NCBI RefSeq assembly: GCF_018449725.1
Contig: NZ_JAAVVC010000010.1
Location: forward strand, 177,840-241,839
DNA length: 64,000 bases
Direction of reading: 5' to 3'
Source of the DNA: Pseudomonas sp. dw_612
GTDB taxonomy: Bacteria > Pseudomonadota > Gammaproteobacteria > Pseudomonadales > Pseudomonadaceae
Of the stretch, positions 9,639-17,855 are shown piece after piece (position 1 is the stretch's first letter; each line of letters starts with the position of its first letter). Under the pieces are notes generated by a model. The model had not been told where the DNA came from and did not search any database. It saw only the letters and a program-made list of their open reading frames with translations. The position numbers and the translations under genes are program-made.

Positions 9639-9736
9639 GTAGGAGCTGCCGAGTGAAACGAGGCTGCGATCTTTTGATCTTGCCTTTAAAAACAAAATCA
9701 AAAGATCGCAGCCTCGTTTCACTCGTCAGCTCCTAC
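9639..9736. repeat. Long intergenic palindrome (GTAGGAGCTGCC type)
   Basis: Two 40-base arms in inverted orientation (about 9639-9678 and 9698-9736) flank a 20-base A/T-rich centre. The outer ends read GTAGGAGCTGCCGAGTGAAA and its complement. It sits inside the nag operon between the deaminase gene and the PTS fusion gene, so any transcript crossing the operon carries a very stable hairpin there. Related units occur at 12821-12899 and 45693-45793. Confidence 0.88.
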
Positions 9737-9769
9737 GGTTATTCAGGCGCCACCAAAGAGGTAGTCGAC

Positions 9770-10792
9770 TCAGTGGGTGCGCGTCACTTTGCTCAGGTGC
9801 CGTGGCTGATCCGGGTCCATGCCTCGGGCGACGGCTAGACCGGCGGCCATCACGTAGAAACTCTGGATCGCCAGGATCGGGTCGAGGGCCGGGTGTTCGG
9901 CGCGGGTCAGGGTCAGGTCGCGTTCGCTGACGTCATCCGGCGCGGCCAGCAATACCCGGGCGCCGCGTTGGCGCATGTCGGCGGCCAGGCTGAGCAAACC
10001 GGCCTGCTCGGCGCCGCGCGGGGCAAACACCAGCAGCGGGTATTGCTCGCCGATCAACGCCATCGGGCCGTGGCGGACTTCGGCGCTGCTGAAGGCTTCG
10101 GCCTGGATCGCCGAGGTTTCCTTGAACTTCAGCGCGGCTTCCTGGGCGATGGCAAAACCGGCGCCACGGCCGATCACCATCAGGCGCTCGCAATCGCGCA
10201 AGGCATCGATGGCCACGCTCCAATCCTGTTGCGCCGCGTCGCGCAGGCCTTCTGGCAACGTGTTGCCGGCCTCGAGCAATTCCACGTCTTCTTTCCAATG
10301 CGCGATCAACCGGGCGCTGGCGCTGAGGGTGGCGATAAAACTCTTGGTTGCGGCGACGCTGCTTTCGGTGCCGGCCAACAGCGGCAGGCTGAATTCACAC
10401 GCGGCTTCCAGCGGCGAGTCGGCCGCGTTGACCATGGAAATGCTCAGGGCGCCGCGTTTGCGCAACAGACGCAGGCTGTTCACCAGGTCCGGACTCTGCC
10501 CCGATTGTGAGAAGGCAAACGCGACTTGGCCGCTGACCTTCAACGGTGCCTGTTGCATGGTCACCACCGACATCGGCAACGACGCCACCGGAATGCCCAG
10601 TTGCTGCATGGTCAGGTAGGCGAAGTAATTCGCCGCGTGGTCGGAGCTGCCACGGGCAACGGTCATCGCCACTTGCGGCGGCTGCCGGCGCAGGCGCCCG
10701 GCGATCTCGATCATCTGCGGGTCGAGTTGCTGCAGTTGGGCTTGCACGGCCTCGAATGAGGACAGCGCCTCTTCAAGCATTTTTGAAGTCAA
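9770..10792 (-). CDS. nagB-II: SIS-domain glucosamine-6-phosphate deaminase (NagB-II type)
   Basis: This 340-residue cytoplasmic enzyme has two SIS sugar-phosphate isomerase domains. The first carries TVARGSSDHAANY and FSQSGQSPDLVNSL, the second VIGRGAGFAIAQEAALKFKE and SSAEVRHGPMALI, as in the C-terminal half of GlmS but without its glutaminase domain. In nag clusters lacking classical NagB, this family converts glucosamine-6-phosphate to fructose-6-phosphate and ammonia. Its start overlaps the end of nagA by 20 bases, indicating translational coupling. A sugar isomerase of the AgaS type is the alternative, but the context favours deamination. Confidence 0.88.
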   Translation of the reverse strand: MTSKMLEEALSSFEAVQAQLQQLDPQMIEIAGRLRRQPPQVAMTVARGSSDHAANYFAYLTMQQLGIPVASLPMSVVTMQQAPLKVSGQVAFAFSQSGQSPDLVNSLRLLRKRGALSISMVNAADSPLEAACEFSLPLLAGTESSVAATKSFIATLSASARLIAHWKEDVELLEAGNTLPEGLRDAAQQDWSVAIDALRDCERLMVIGRGAGFAIAQEAALKFKETSAIQAEAFSSAEVRHGPMALIGEQYPLLVFAPRGAEQAGLLSLAADMRQRGARVLLAAPDDVSERDLTLTRAEHPALDPILAIQSFYVMAAGLAVARGMDPDQPRHLSKVTRTH

Positions 10793-11879
10793 TGTCTTCT
10801 CCTTCGACCATGACGGCGGTGAGTGTGAGTGAGCGATCCAGCCGCACGCAGTCGGCCCAGGCGCCGGATTGCAGGCGCCCGCGTTCGGGGATGCCGAGGT
10901 AGTCGGCGGGGAATTGCGACAGGCGTTGCGACGCTTCGGCGATGGGCAAGCCGATCTTCACCAGGTTGCGCAGGGCTTGATCCATGGTCAGGGTGCTGCC
11001 CGCCAGCGTGCCGTCGGCCAGGCGCACACCGCCCAGGCATTTGGTCACGGTGTGGCTGCCGAGCTTGTATTCACCGTCGGGCATTCCCGCCGCAGCGGTG
11101 GAGTCGGTGACGCAATACAGGCACGGGATCGAGCGCAGGGCCACGCGTATGGCGCCGGGGTGCACATGCAGCAAGTCCGGAATCAGTTCGGCGTATTTGG
11201 CGTGGGCCAGGGCTGCGCCGACGATGCCGGGTTCGCGATGATGCAGCGGGCTCATGGCGTTGTAGAGGTGGGTGAAACTGCTGGCACCGGCCTCCAGCGC
11301 GGCCACGCCTTCCTCGTAACTGCCGAGGGTATGGCCGATTTGCATGCGCACGCCGCGAGCGCTGAGGGCGCGGATCAAGGCGTCGTGACCGGCGATTTCC
11401 GGAGCGATGGTGATCACGCGGATCGGCGCCAGGGCCAGGTACGCTTCGACTTCGGCCATCAGCGCGGTGTGGGCGAAATTCGGTTGCGCGCCGAGTTTGC
11501 CGGGGTTGATGTACGGCCCTTCGAGGTGCACGCCGAGTACCCGGGCGCTGCCTTTCGGCCGTTGCTCGCAATACTCGCCGACGGCTTTGAGCACGCTGGA
11601 AATCTCTTCGCTGGGCGCGGTCATGGTGGTCGCCAGCAGCGAGGTGGTGCCGAAACGCACGTGGGTTTTGGTGATGGTTTCGAAGGCCGTGGCGCCTTCC
11701 ATGATGTCTTTGCCGCCGCCGCCGTGCACGTGCAGGTCGATGAAACCCGGCAGCAGGTAAGGCAGGTCGTTGTCCGCCGGATCGCAGGTCACGCCTTCGA
11801 TGGACACGACTTTGCCGTGCTGGTGAATCAGCCGGCCGCGAACCCAGCCGTGGGCGGTGAGGATGTTGTCTTCGGACAT
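10773..11879 (-). CDS. nagA: N-acetylglucosamine-6-phosphate deacetylase
   Basis: This 368-residue amidohydrolase removes acetate from N-acetylglucosamine-6-phosphate, the product of the NagE transporter. Metal and substrate motifs are visible: DLHVHGGGGKD near residue 48, LEGPYINPGKLGA, GHTLGSYEEGVAAL, FTHLYNAMSPLHHREPG and the late VTDSTAAAGMPDGEY with the catalytic Asp. Length is normal for the family. It is the first catabolic gene after the regulator nagR (29-base gap) and overlaps the deaminase gene downstream by 20 bases, so uptake, deacetylation and deamination are encoded in one direction. Confidence 0.95.
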   Translation of the reverse strand: MSEDNILTAHGWVRGRLIHQHGKVVSIEGVTCDPADNDLPYLLPGFIDLHVHGGGGKDIMEGATAFETITKTHVRFGTTSLLATTMTAPSEEISSVLKAVGEYCEQRPKGSARVLGVHLEGPYINPGKLGAQPNFAHTALMAEVEAYLALAPIRVITIAPEIAGHDALIRALSARGVRMQIGHTLGSYEEGVAALEAGASSFTHLYNAMSPLHHREPGIVGAALAHAKYAELIPDLLHVHPGAIRVALRSIPCLYCVTDSTAAAGMPDGEYKLGSHTVTKCLGGVRLADGTLAGSTLTMDQALRNLVKIGLPIAEASQRLSQFPADYLGIPERGRLQSGAWADCVRLDRSLTLTAVMVEGEDIDFKNA

Positions 11880-11908
11880 GATCGGTTCTCGTTTAGCGAC
11901 GAAGCTTT

Positions 11909-12640
11909 TTATCTACGAAGCTCTGCAACAAAGTCGTAGTAGTCGTTGCGGCAATAGGTGTCGGTGACTTCGATGGGCGTGTTGTCATCCAGGTAGCCGA
12001 CCCGGGTCATCAGCAGCATGGCGGTGCCGGGGGCGATGCCGACCAGCGCGGCAAATTCGTCCGAGGCGTTGATTGCCTGGATGTGCTGCAAGGCGCGGAC
12101 GATCGGTTTGCCGATGCCGTCGAGGTATTCGTAGAGGGAATCGCCCACCGCTTGCGGCTTGGGAATGATCGAGGCGGGCAGGGTGCTCATCTCGATCGCC
12201 ATCACCGTATCGTCGGCTTTGCGCAGGCGTTTGAGCCGCGCGACCTTGTCGTTGGGCGACAGGCTGAGGCGGATCAGCTCTTCGTGGGTCGGCGGGGTGA
12301 TTTCCCGCTCCAGCCACTGCGAGCCGGGGACGAAGCCTTTCAGACGGAGCATTTCGCTGAAACCGGAGAGGCGCGACAGCGGTTGCTCCAGGCGTGGCGT
12401 GATGAAGGTGCCCGACCCTTGGTTACGCCGGATCAAGCCTTGATCGAACAGCACTTCCAGCGCTTTGCGGGCGGTGACGCGGGAAATGCCCAGCGACTCG
12501 CTGAGACTGCGCTCCGACGGCATGGCCTGCTCGGCTTTCCACTGGCCGGCATGGATCGCCGCTTCCAGATTGCGCGCCAGTTGCAGGTACAGGGGCGTCG
12601 GCTGGGTGTCGTCAGGACGTAGGGCCTGGATGTCATTCAT
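11909..12640 (-). CDS. nagR: GntR/UTRA-family regulator of the nag operon
   Basis: This 243-residue transcription factor has an N-terminal winged helix (PLYLQLARNLEAAI, MPSERSLSESLGISRVTARK) and a C-terminal UTRA effector domain, the HutC-subfamily layout. Such regulators bind phosphorylated amino sugars and release their operators. It is the first gene of the nag cluster, so it probably controls itself and the downstream genes. I placed the start at the ATG at 12640 (MNDIQALR), with GGAAAAGA upstream; a longer frame to 12706 would run into the promoter. The promoter contains operator-like repeats described separately. Confidence 0.9.
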   Translation of the reverse strand: MNDIQALRPDDTQPTPLYLQLARNLEAAIHAGQWKAEQAMPSERSLSESLGISRVTARKALEVLFDQGLIRRNQGSGTFITPRLEQPLSRLSGFSEMLRLKGFVPGSQWLEREITPPTHEELIRLSLSPNDKVARLKRLRKADDTVMAIEMSTLPASIIPKPQAVGDSLYEYLDGIGKPIVRALQHIQAINASDEFAALVGIAPGTAMLLMTRVGYLDDNTPIEVTDTYCRNDYYDFVAELRR

Positions 12641-12693
12641 GTAGGTCTTTTCCGATGCGGATGTTGGATTGTTGTCGCTCGGTTGTAGGGCGA

Positions 12694-12722
12694 AACCTAA
12701 TACCACTTAAATACCATGTCAA
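12694..12722 (-). promoter_or_regulatory. nagR promoter with operator in the spacer
   Basis: Reading leftward, TTGACA (12717-12722) is followed by exactly 17 bases and TAGGTT (12694-12699), a credible sigma-70 promoter for nagR. The spacer is filled by a direct repeat of GGTAT (GGTATTTAAGTGGTATTA), typical of GntR/UTRA operators. A repressor bound there would block RNA polymerase. The assignment to NagR is inferred from position. Confidence 0.7.
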
Positions 12723-12786
12723 TGAGACCACTTTGCTCAAGGCGCAGGAAAACCGGGGCTTTCGGGGTGATTAAGTAGGGGTTGGC

Positions 12787-12800
12787 TTTAAGTGGTATTA
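12787..12800 (+). promoter_or_regulatory. Second operator-like copy upstream of nagR
   Basis: The 14-mer TTTAAGTGGTATTA here is identical to the complement of 12698-12711 in the nagR promoter, so the two copies form an inverted pair about 75 bases apart. This could be an auxiliary operator allowing looping by a dimeric regulator. Confidence 0.6.
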
Positions 12801-12820
12801 CGGGTGGGGATTTTTAAAGC

Positions 12821-12899
12821 AAAGATCGCAGCCTGCGGCAGCGCCTACAGTGGGAATTGGTATCAACCCTGTAGGCGCTGCCGAAGGCTGCGATCTTTT
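12821..12899. repeat. Intergenic palindrome (GATCGCAGCC type)
   Basis: Inverted arms AAAGATCGCAGCCTGCGGCA and its near-complement flank a short spacer between the nagR promoter region and the L,D-transpeptidase gene. The same unit occurs at 45693-45793 and, in variant form, at 9639-9736. Confidence 0.88.
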
Positions 12900-12985
12900 G
12901 ATTTATTTTTTTGGAGGGCGACCGAAGGTCGTCGTTTCGCAGAGGATTGATCGTTCACAGCGTGGGAACGATCATGCGAAGGGCG

Positions 12986-13489
12986 TTACGGTCGAATCTC
13001 GATCATCGTGCCATCCGGCACCAGTCCCCAGACTTCACGCATGTCCATGTTGCGCATGGCGATGCAGCCGTCGGTCCAGTCCAGGGTGTGGAATAGGTTT
13101 TCCGGGTAGTCGTAGGTGTCGGGGGTACCGTGGATCATGATCATGCCGCCAGGATTGACGCCTTCGCGCCGGGAGCGGTCGGCATCGTCCCGGTTGGGGT
13201 AGGAAATGTGCATCGCCAGGTTGAAGCGGTCGCTGACCTTGCGCCAATCCACCCAGTAAAAGCCCTCGGGTGTGCGCTTGTCGCCTTCCATCAGCTTCGT
13301 GCCCCGGGGGTTTTTGCCCAGGGAAATGCGATAGGTTCGCAGCGCTTTGCCGTCGGCGATCAATTGCAGTTGATGGGCGGATTTAAGCACCAGCACTTTT
13401 TCGATGGGTTTGCCGTCCAGAGTGACCACGGTGGAGGCCTGGGACACGACAACGAACGACAGGCAAAACAAGGCAAGCAACCAGCGCAT
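12986..13489 (-). CDS. L,D-transpeptidase family protein (YkuD domain)
   Basis: This 167-residue protein begins with a signal peptide (MRWLLALFCLSFVVVSQAS) and should act in the periplasm on peptidoglycan. The YkuD catalytic region is visible as MIMIHGTPDT followed by LDWTDGCIAMRN, giving the His and Cys of the active site; here Thr-Asp replaces the Ser-His found in many relatives before Gly-Cys, a known subgroup variant. The domain covers about residues 30-165 with no separate binding module. It reads alone on the minus strand. Whether it cross-links peptidoglycan, attaches lipoprotein or modifies another substrate cannot be told. Confidence 0.85.
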   Translation of the reverse strand: MRWLLALFCLSFVVVSQASTVVTLDGKPIEKVLVLKSAHQLQLIADGKALRTYRISLGKNPRGTKLMEGDKRTPEGFYWVDWRKVSDRFNLAMHISYPNRDDADRSRREGVNPGGMIMIHGTPDTYDYPENLFHTLDWTDGCIAMRNMDMREVWGLVPDGTMIEIRP

Positions 13490-13556
13490 TGAAACGATAT
13501 CCCTAGAGGTGTCGCGACTATTTATAAGTTATAGATGGTTCTGGATTAACGGACGC

Positions 13557-14108
13557 TTAAGTGATGGCGGCTTGAGTCAGCGGCGGAATCGACTCGGATC
13601 GCACCGGGTAGACCTCTGTCTGCCGGTCAGCGAAGAAGCATTCTAAGGTACGGCCCACCGTGCGGAAAGCCAGCTCGGACCAAGGGATGTCGGCTTCTTC
13701 GAACAACATGACTTCCAGGCTCTCGGGGCCGGCGGAGAAGTCCAGGTCCACCAGTTCGGCGCGGAAGAACACATGCACCTGGCTGATGTGCGGCACGTCG
13801 ATCAGCGTGTAGATGCTCAGGTTGCGCACCCGGGCGCAGGCTTCTTCGGCGGTTTCGCGGATCGCGGCCTGCTCGATGGTCTCGCCGTTTTCCATGAAAC
13901 CGGCGGGCAGGGTCCAGTAACCGAGGCGCGGCTCTATGGCGCGGCGACAGAGCAACACTTTTGAACCCCAGGTCGCGACGCAACCGGCGACGATATTGGG
14001 GTTCTGGTAGTGAATGGTCTGACAGCTGTCGCAGACAAATCGCAGGCGCGAATCGCCTTCGGGAATGCGCTGGATGACCGGGTTACCGCACTGACTGCAA
14101 AATTTCAT
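13557..14108 (-). CDS. Nudix hydrolase with N-terminal zinc ribbon
   Basis: This 183-residue protein begins with a zinc ribbon (CSQCGN and CDSCQ, residues 4-30) followed by a Nudix domain. The Nudix box reads GFMENGETIEQAAIRETAEE and fits the GX5EX7REUXEE core, with alanine-cysteine where the glycine usually follows. The architecture resembles the C-terminal half of NADH pyrophosphatase NudC, but the protein is shorter, so the substrate is uncertain and is probably a nucleotide diphosphate derivative. It is divergent from the second Nudix gene at 14254, a convenient pair of housecleaning enzymes. Confidence 0.88.
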   Translation of the reverse strand: MKFCSQCGNPVIQRIPEGDSRLRFVCDSCQTIHYQNPNIVAGCVATWGSKVLLCRRAIEPRLGYWTLPAGFMENGETIEQAAIRETAEEACARVRNLSIYTLIDVPHISQVHVFFRAELVDLDFSAGPESLEVMLFEEADIPWSELAFRTVGRTLECFFADRQTEVYPVRSESIPPLTQAAIT

Positions 14109-14253
14109 GCTTGGGTTCCTGGAGGCTGCGCCTATCTTGGCGTGCGGCGGTATCAGTCGGCAAGTTGTCCTTTCGCGACATGCAGCGGTTATGGGGTTGG
14201 GCGGTCGTTAGGTTTGGTGCATGATGCAGGTAAGGCACAGATCGAGAACACTC

Positions 14254-14853
14254 ATGCTGGACGAGCTACTGCATCGGGTAAGCAACCACACGCCACGCAC
14301 CCTTGAAACCGACAAGCGTTTCCCCGAGGCTGCGGTATTGGTGCCGATCACCCGCAGTGACGAACCGGAACTGGTTCTGACCCTGCGCGCCAGCGGGCTC
14401 TCGACCCATGGCGGCGAAGTCGCCTTCCCCGGCGGACGCCGCGACCCCGAAGACCCCGACCTGATCTTCACCGCCCTGCGCGAAGCCGAAGAAGAAATCG
14501 GCCTGCCGCCCGGCCTGGTGGAAGTGATCGGCCCGCTCAGTCCGCTGATCTCCCTGCACGGCATTAAGGTCACGCCTTATGTCGGCGTCATTCCCGATTA
14601 CGTTGAATACCTGGCCAACGATGCGGAAATCGCCGCGGTGTTCAGCGTGCCCCTGGAGTTCTTCCGCGAGGACCCGCGCGAACATACACACCGCATCGAT
14701 TACCAGGGCCGCAGTTGGTACGTACCGAGCTATCGGTATGGCGAATACAAGATCTGGGGGCTGACGGCGATCATGATCGTCGAGCTGATCAATCTGCTGT
14801 ATGACGCCGACATCAGCCTGCATCATCCGCCCAAGAGTTTTATCAACACCTGA
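14254..14853 (+). CDS. Nudix CoA pyrophosphatase (NudL type)
   Basis: This protein of 199 residues shows the UPF0035/NudL pattern: HGGEVAFPGGRRDPEDPDL followed by ALREAEEEIGL, the Nudix box fused to the CoA-specific upstream motif. It should hydrolyse coenzyme A or related dinucleotides in the cytoplasm. I chose the ATG at 14254 (MLDELLHRV) because an earlier in-frame ATG at 14221 adds 11 residues that do not look conserved. The gene is followed after 50 bases by the gamma carbonic anhydrase gene in the same direction. Confidence 0.88.
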   Translation: MLDELLHRVSNHTPRTLETDKRFPEAAVLVPITRSDEPELVLTLRASGLSTHGGEVAFPGGRRDPEDPDLIFTALREAEEEIGLPPGLVEVIGPLSPLISLHGIKVTPYVGVIPDYVEYLANDAEIAAVFSVPLEFFREDPREHTHRIDYQGRSWYVPSYRYGEYKIWGLTAIMIVELINLLYDADISLHHPPKSFINT

Positions 14854-14903
14854 AGCCACCGTTCGAATGGTGTGAACCCGGCCTGAGCCTTGAGGACAAC
14901 ACG

Positions 14904-15428
14904 ATGAAATACCGCCTGGGCGACGCCCGCGTCGAAACCCATCCACAGAGCTGGGTTGCGCCCAATGCCGTGCTGGTGGGCAAGGTCAAACTGGAAGAGG
15001 GCGCCAACGTCTGGTTCAACGCGGTATTGCGCGGCGACAACGAACTGATCCTGATCGGCAAGAACAGCAACGTCCAGGACGGCACCGTGATGCACACCGA
15101 CATGGGCTACCCGCTGACCATCGGCACCGGCGTAACCATCGGCCACAACGCCATGCTCCACGGCTGCACCGTCGGCGATTACAGCCTGATCGGCATCAAC
15201 GCGGTGATCCTCAACGGCGCGAAGATCGGCAAGAACTGCATCATCGGCGCCAATTCGCTGATCGGTGAAAACAAGGAAATCCCCGACGGTTCGCTGGTCA
15301 TGGGCTCGCCGGGCAAGGTCGTGCGCGAACTCACCGAGCCGCAGAAGAAAATGCTCGAAGCCAGCGCCGCCCACTATGTGCACAACTCGCAGCGCTATGC
15401 CCGCGACCTGGTCGAGCAGGAAGAATGA
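14904..15428 (+). CDS. Gamma carbonic anhydrase family protein (YrdA-like)
   Basis: This 174-residue protein is a left-handed beta-helix built from hexapeptide repeats, visible from VGKVKLEEGANVWFNAVLRG through IGVTIGHNAM-like turns to IIGANSLIGENKEIPDG. The metal-binding histidines appear in the segments VMHTDMG and IGHNAMLHGC. Relatives (YrdA/PaaY/CaiE) are trimeric zinc or iron proteins, some with weak carbonic anhydrase activity and many without known activity. GAGGACAACACG precedes the ATG. It overlaps the next gene by four bases (ATGA), so the two are translationally coupled. Confidence 0.9.
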   Translation: MKYRLGDARVETHPQSWVAPNAVLVGKVKLEEGANVWFNAVLRGDNELILIGKNSNVQDGTVMHTDMGYPLTIGTGVTIGHNAMLHGCTVGDYSLIGINAVILNGAKIGKNCIIGANSLIGENKEIPDGSLVMGSPGKVVRELTEPQKKMLEASAAHYVHNSQRYARDLVEQEE

Positions 15429-15634
15429 ACGCCACCGAACGACCGGTCCTGTCGCCGTGCGTGAACATCTGTGCGCTGGACGAGGATGATATCTGCACCG
15501 GGTGCCAGCGCACGGTGGAAGAGATTACCCGCTGGAGCCGGATGGACAATGACGAGCGCCGCAAGGTGTTGGGGTTGTGTCATGAGCGGGCGAAATCCAG
15601 CGGCCTAATCTGGATGTTGCCTTCGAAGTCTTGA
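15425..15634 (+). CDS. DUF1289 family small cysteine-motif protein
   Basis: This 69-residue protein has the DUF1289 signature: SPCVNICALDEDDICTGCQR, four spaced cysteines that could bind zinc or an iron-sulfur cluster, followed by EITRWSRMDNDERRKVL. Its ATG overlaps the stop of the carbonic anhydrase-like gene. The function of the family is not established; the pairing with a YrdA-like protein suggests a related role. The length is typical. Confidence 0.85.
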   Translation: MNATERPVLSPCVNICALDEDDICTGCQRTVEEITRWSRMDNDERRKVLGLCHERAKSSGLIWMLPSKS

Positions 15635-15650
15635 TGCGGCTTGAGATCGC

Positions 15651-15987
15651 CCCCTCACCCTAACCCTCTCCCCAAGGGGTAGAGGGAACTGACCGAGTTG
15701 TTCTTGGAGCTGCATCGACCTGAAAGACTGTGCCGAACTCAGGTTCTGGAAAAGCGGCTTCGGATTGAGCCGAGAACCTGAAAACATCGAAGATCGGCTC
15801 CCTTTCCCCCTCTCCCCAAGGGGTAGAGGGAACTGACGGGGTTGTTCTTGGAGCTGCATCGACCTGAAAGACTGTGCCGAACTCAGGTTCTGGAAAAGCG
15901 GCTTCGGATTGAGCCGAGAACCTGAAAACATCGAAGATCGGCTCCCTTTCCCCCTCTCCCCACTGGGGAGAGGGCTGGGGTGAGGGG
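15651..15987. repeat. 144-bp tandem duplication with inverted CCCTCTCCCC ends
   Basis: Two copies of a 144-base unit lie head to tail (15664-15807 and 15808-15951), differing at only two positions seen (GACCGAG versus GACGGGG), followed by the first ten bases of a third. Each unit contains a hairpin with arms AGGTTCT and AGAACCT and an inner CGGCT/AGCCG stem. The outer ends CCCCTCACCCTAACCCTCTC and GGGGAGAGGGCTGGGGTGAG are inverted, as in the CCCTCACCCC repeats common in proteobacteria; a relative lies at 50297-50429. This repeat fills the 456-base gap, and frames across it are not genes. Confidence 0.9.
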
Positions 15988-16090
15988 TGGCTCTTGAATC
16001 TGGCAATGATCTCAACCATTTCTCTCCCTTGGCCCAACCTCACTCCCTGAAGTACCCTGTGCGCCAAACTGACAGGTATCTCCACGCCCC

Positions 16091-16558
16091 ATGCTCTTCC
16101 TGATCGCCTACATCAGCAGCGTCGTGCTGATCAACTACGCCTTTTCCACCGCCCCGCACCTGGACATCATCTGGTCAGCCTGGGGCGGCTTGGTGTTTGT
16201 CCTGCGCGACATGGTGCAAACCCGCTTCGGCCACGGCGCCATCGCAGCGATGCTGGCGGCGCTGGTGCTGTCCTACGTGACGTCCGACCCGTCCATCGCT
16301 CTGGCCAGCGCCACGGCGTTCGCGGTGTCCGAGTGCATCGACTGGCTGGTGTTCAGCATCACCAAGCGTCCGTTGCACGATCGCCTGTGGATAAGTTCAG
16401 CCCTGAGCATTCCCCTCGATACCTTCATTTTTTTCGGCTTGATCGACGCCTTCACCCCAGCCGTGATCCTCACCGCCATGGGCTCGAAGTTCGCCGGTGT
16501 GACAGTCGTCTGGCTGATCATGGCCTGGCGCTTGCGCAAACAGGCTGTCGCCAGCTGA
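16091..16558 (+). CDS. VUT-family membrane protein (queuosine-precursor transporter-like)
   Basis: This 155-residue protein is almost wholly hydrophobic with about five predicted membrane spans (residues 1-18, 25-45, 52-68, 70-95 and 118-148). The phrases VSECIDWLVF and SKFAGVTVVWLIMAWRLRK match the VUT/YhhQ group, whose members import queuosine precursors or other small molecules. It is shorter than YhhQ itself. No preQ1-type leader was seen in the 100 bases upstream. It lies between the tandem repeat and purT; co-transcription with purT is possible but the products are unrelated. Confidence 0.7.
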   Translation: MLFLIAYISSVVLINYAFSTAPHLDIIWSAWGGLVFVLRDMVQTRFGHGAIAAMLAALVLSYVTSDPSIALASATAFAVSECIDWLVFSITKRPLHDRLWISSALSIPLDTFIFFGLIDAFTPAVILTAMGSKFAGVTVVWLIMAWRLRKQAVAS

Positions 16559-16660
16559 AGCCAAACCCTGCGGTTCATGTAAAATGCCGCGCTTTCTCCC
16601 CATGGGAAGTGCGCCTTGGCCGCGCGACCCTCGATGATCCGCTTCTTTGAGGACCTTCAG

Positions 16661-17842
16661 ATGACCCGTATCGGAACTCCATTGTCGCCCACCGCGACCC
16701 GCGTATTAATGTGTGGCTGTGGCGAGTTGGGCAAGGAAGTGGTGATCGAGCTGCAACGCCTGGGCGTTGAAGTGATCGCCGTGGATCGCTATGCCAACGC
16801 GCCGGCGATGCAAGTCGCCCATCGCAGCCATGTGATCAACATGCTCGACGGCGCGGCCCTGCGTGCCGTGATCGAGGCCGAGAAGCCGCACTTCATCGTG
16901 CCGGAAATCGAAGCCATCGCCACCGCGACCCTGGTGGAACTGGAAGCCGAAGGCTTCACCGTGATCCCGACCGCCCGCGCCGCGCTGCTGACCATGAACC
17001 GCGAAGGCATCCGTCGCCTGGCCGCCGAAGAACTGGACCTGCCGACCTCGCCGTACCACTTTGCCGATACCTTCGAGGACTACAGCAAAGCCGTTGAAGA
17101 CCTGGGCTTCCCATGCGTGGTCAAACCGGTCATGAGCTCCTCGGGCAAAGGCCAGAGCCTGCTGCGCAGCGCCGACGACGTGAAAACCGCGTGGGATTAC
17201 GCACAGGAAGGCGGCCGTGCGGGTAAAGGACGGGTGATCATCGAAGGCTTTATCGATTTCGACTACGAAATCACCCTGCTGACCGTGCGTCACGTCGGCG
17301 GCACTACGTTCTGCGCGCCGGTCGGTCACCGTCAGGAGAAGGGCGATTATCAGGAATCCTGGCAGCCACAAGCCATGAGCCCGATTGCCCTGGCTGAATC
17401 CGAGCGCGTCGCCAAAGCCGTGACCGAAGCCTTGGGTGGCCGTGGTCTGTTTGGCGTCGAGCTGTTCATCAAAGGTGATCAGGTATGGTTCAGCGAAGTC
17501 TCGCCGCGCCCGCATGACACTGGCCTGGTGACTTTGATTTCCCAGGACCTGTCGCAATTTGCGCTGCACGCCCGGGCGATTCTGGGCCTGCCGATCCCAT
17601 TGATCCGTCAGTTCGGCCCATCGGCGTCGGCGGTGATTCTGGTGGAAGGGCAGTCGACCCAGACCGCTTTCGCCAATCTGGGCGCCGCGTTGAGCGAGCC
17701 GGACACTGCATTGCGTCTGTTCGGCAAGCCTGAAGTCAACGGTCAGCGCCGGATGGGCGTGGCGTTGGCTCGGGATGAGTCGATTGAAGCGGCTCGGGCG
17801 AAAGCGACCCGTGCTTCTCAAGCGGTCGTTGTAGAGCTTTAA
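16661..17842 (+). CDS. purT: Formate-dependent phosphoribosylglycinamide formyltransferase
   Basis: This 393-residue ATP-grasp enzyme uses formate and ATP to formylate glycinamide ribonucleotide in purine synthesis. The N-terminal Rossmann part starts with RVLMCGCGELGKEVVIELQR; the ATP-grasp core shows KPVMSSSGKGQS and VEFFIKGDQVWFSEVSPRPH-like metal-binding residues (GVELFIKGDQVWFSEVSPRP). The ATG at 16661 (MTRIGTPLSP) has GAGG upstream and gives the usual length; an earlier frame start at 16616 adds 15 unconserved residues. A REP pair follows the gene. Confidence 0.95.
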   Translation: MTRIGTPLSPTATRVLMCGCGELGKEVVIELQRLGVEVIAVDRYANAPAMQVAHRSHVINMLDGAALRAVIEAEKPHFIVPEIEAIATATLVELEAEGFTVIPTARAALLTMNREGIRRLAAEELDLPTSPYHFADTFEDYSKAVEDLGFPCVVKPVMSSSGKGQSLLRSADDVKTAWDYAQEGGRAGKGRVIIEGFIDFDYEITLLTVRHVGGTTFCAPVGHRQEKGDYQESWQPQAMSPIALAESERVAKAVTEALGGRGLFGVELFIKGDQVWFSEVSPRPHDTGLVTLISQDLSQFALHARAILGLPIPLIRQFGPSASAVILVEGQSTQTAFANLGAALSEPDTALRLFGKPEVNGQRRMGVALARDESIEAARAKATRASQAVVVEL

Positions 17843-17855
17843 CCGAGGCGCGACA

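Noticed and set aside
9653..9838. Plus-strand frame across the intergenic palindrome
   Set aside because: It starts in the repeat and ends inside the deaminase gene on the other strand; it has no independent support.
15651..15987. CRISPR-like array
   Set aside because: The repeated unit is 144 bases with no short repeat and unique spacer alternation, and no cas genes are nearby.
15605..16085. Minus-strand frames with a repeated peptide
   Set aside because: They translate the 144-bp tandem repeat; the peptide repetition follows from the DNA duplication and no start context is present.
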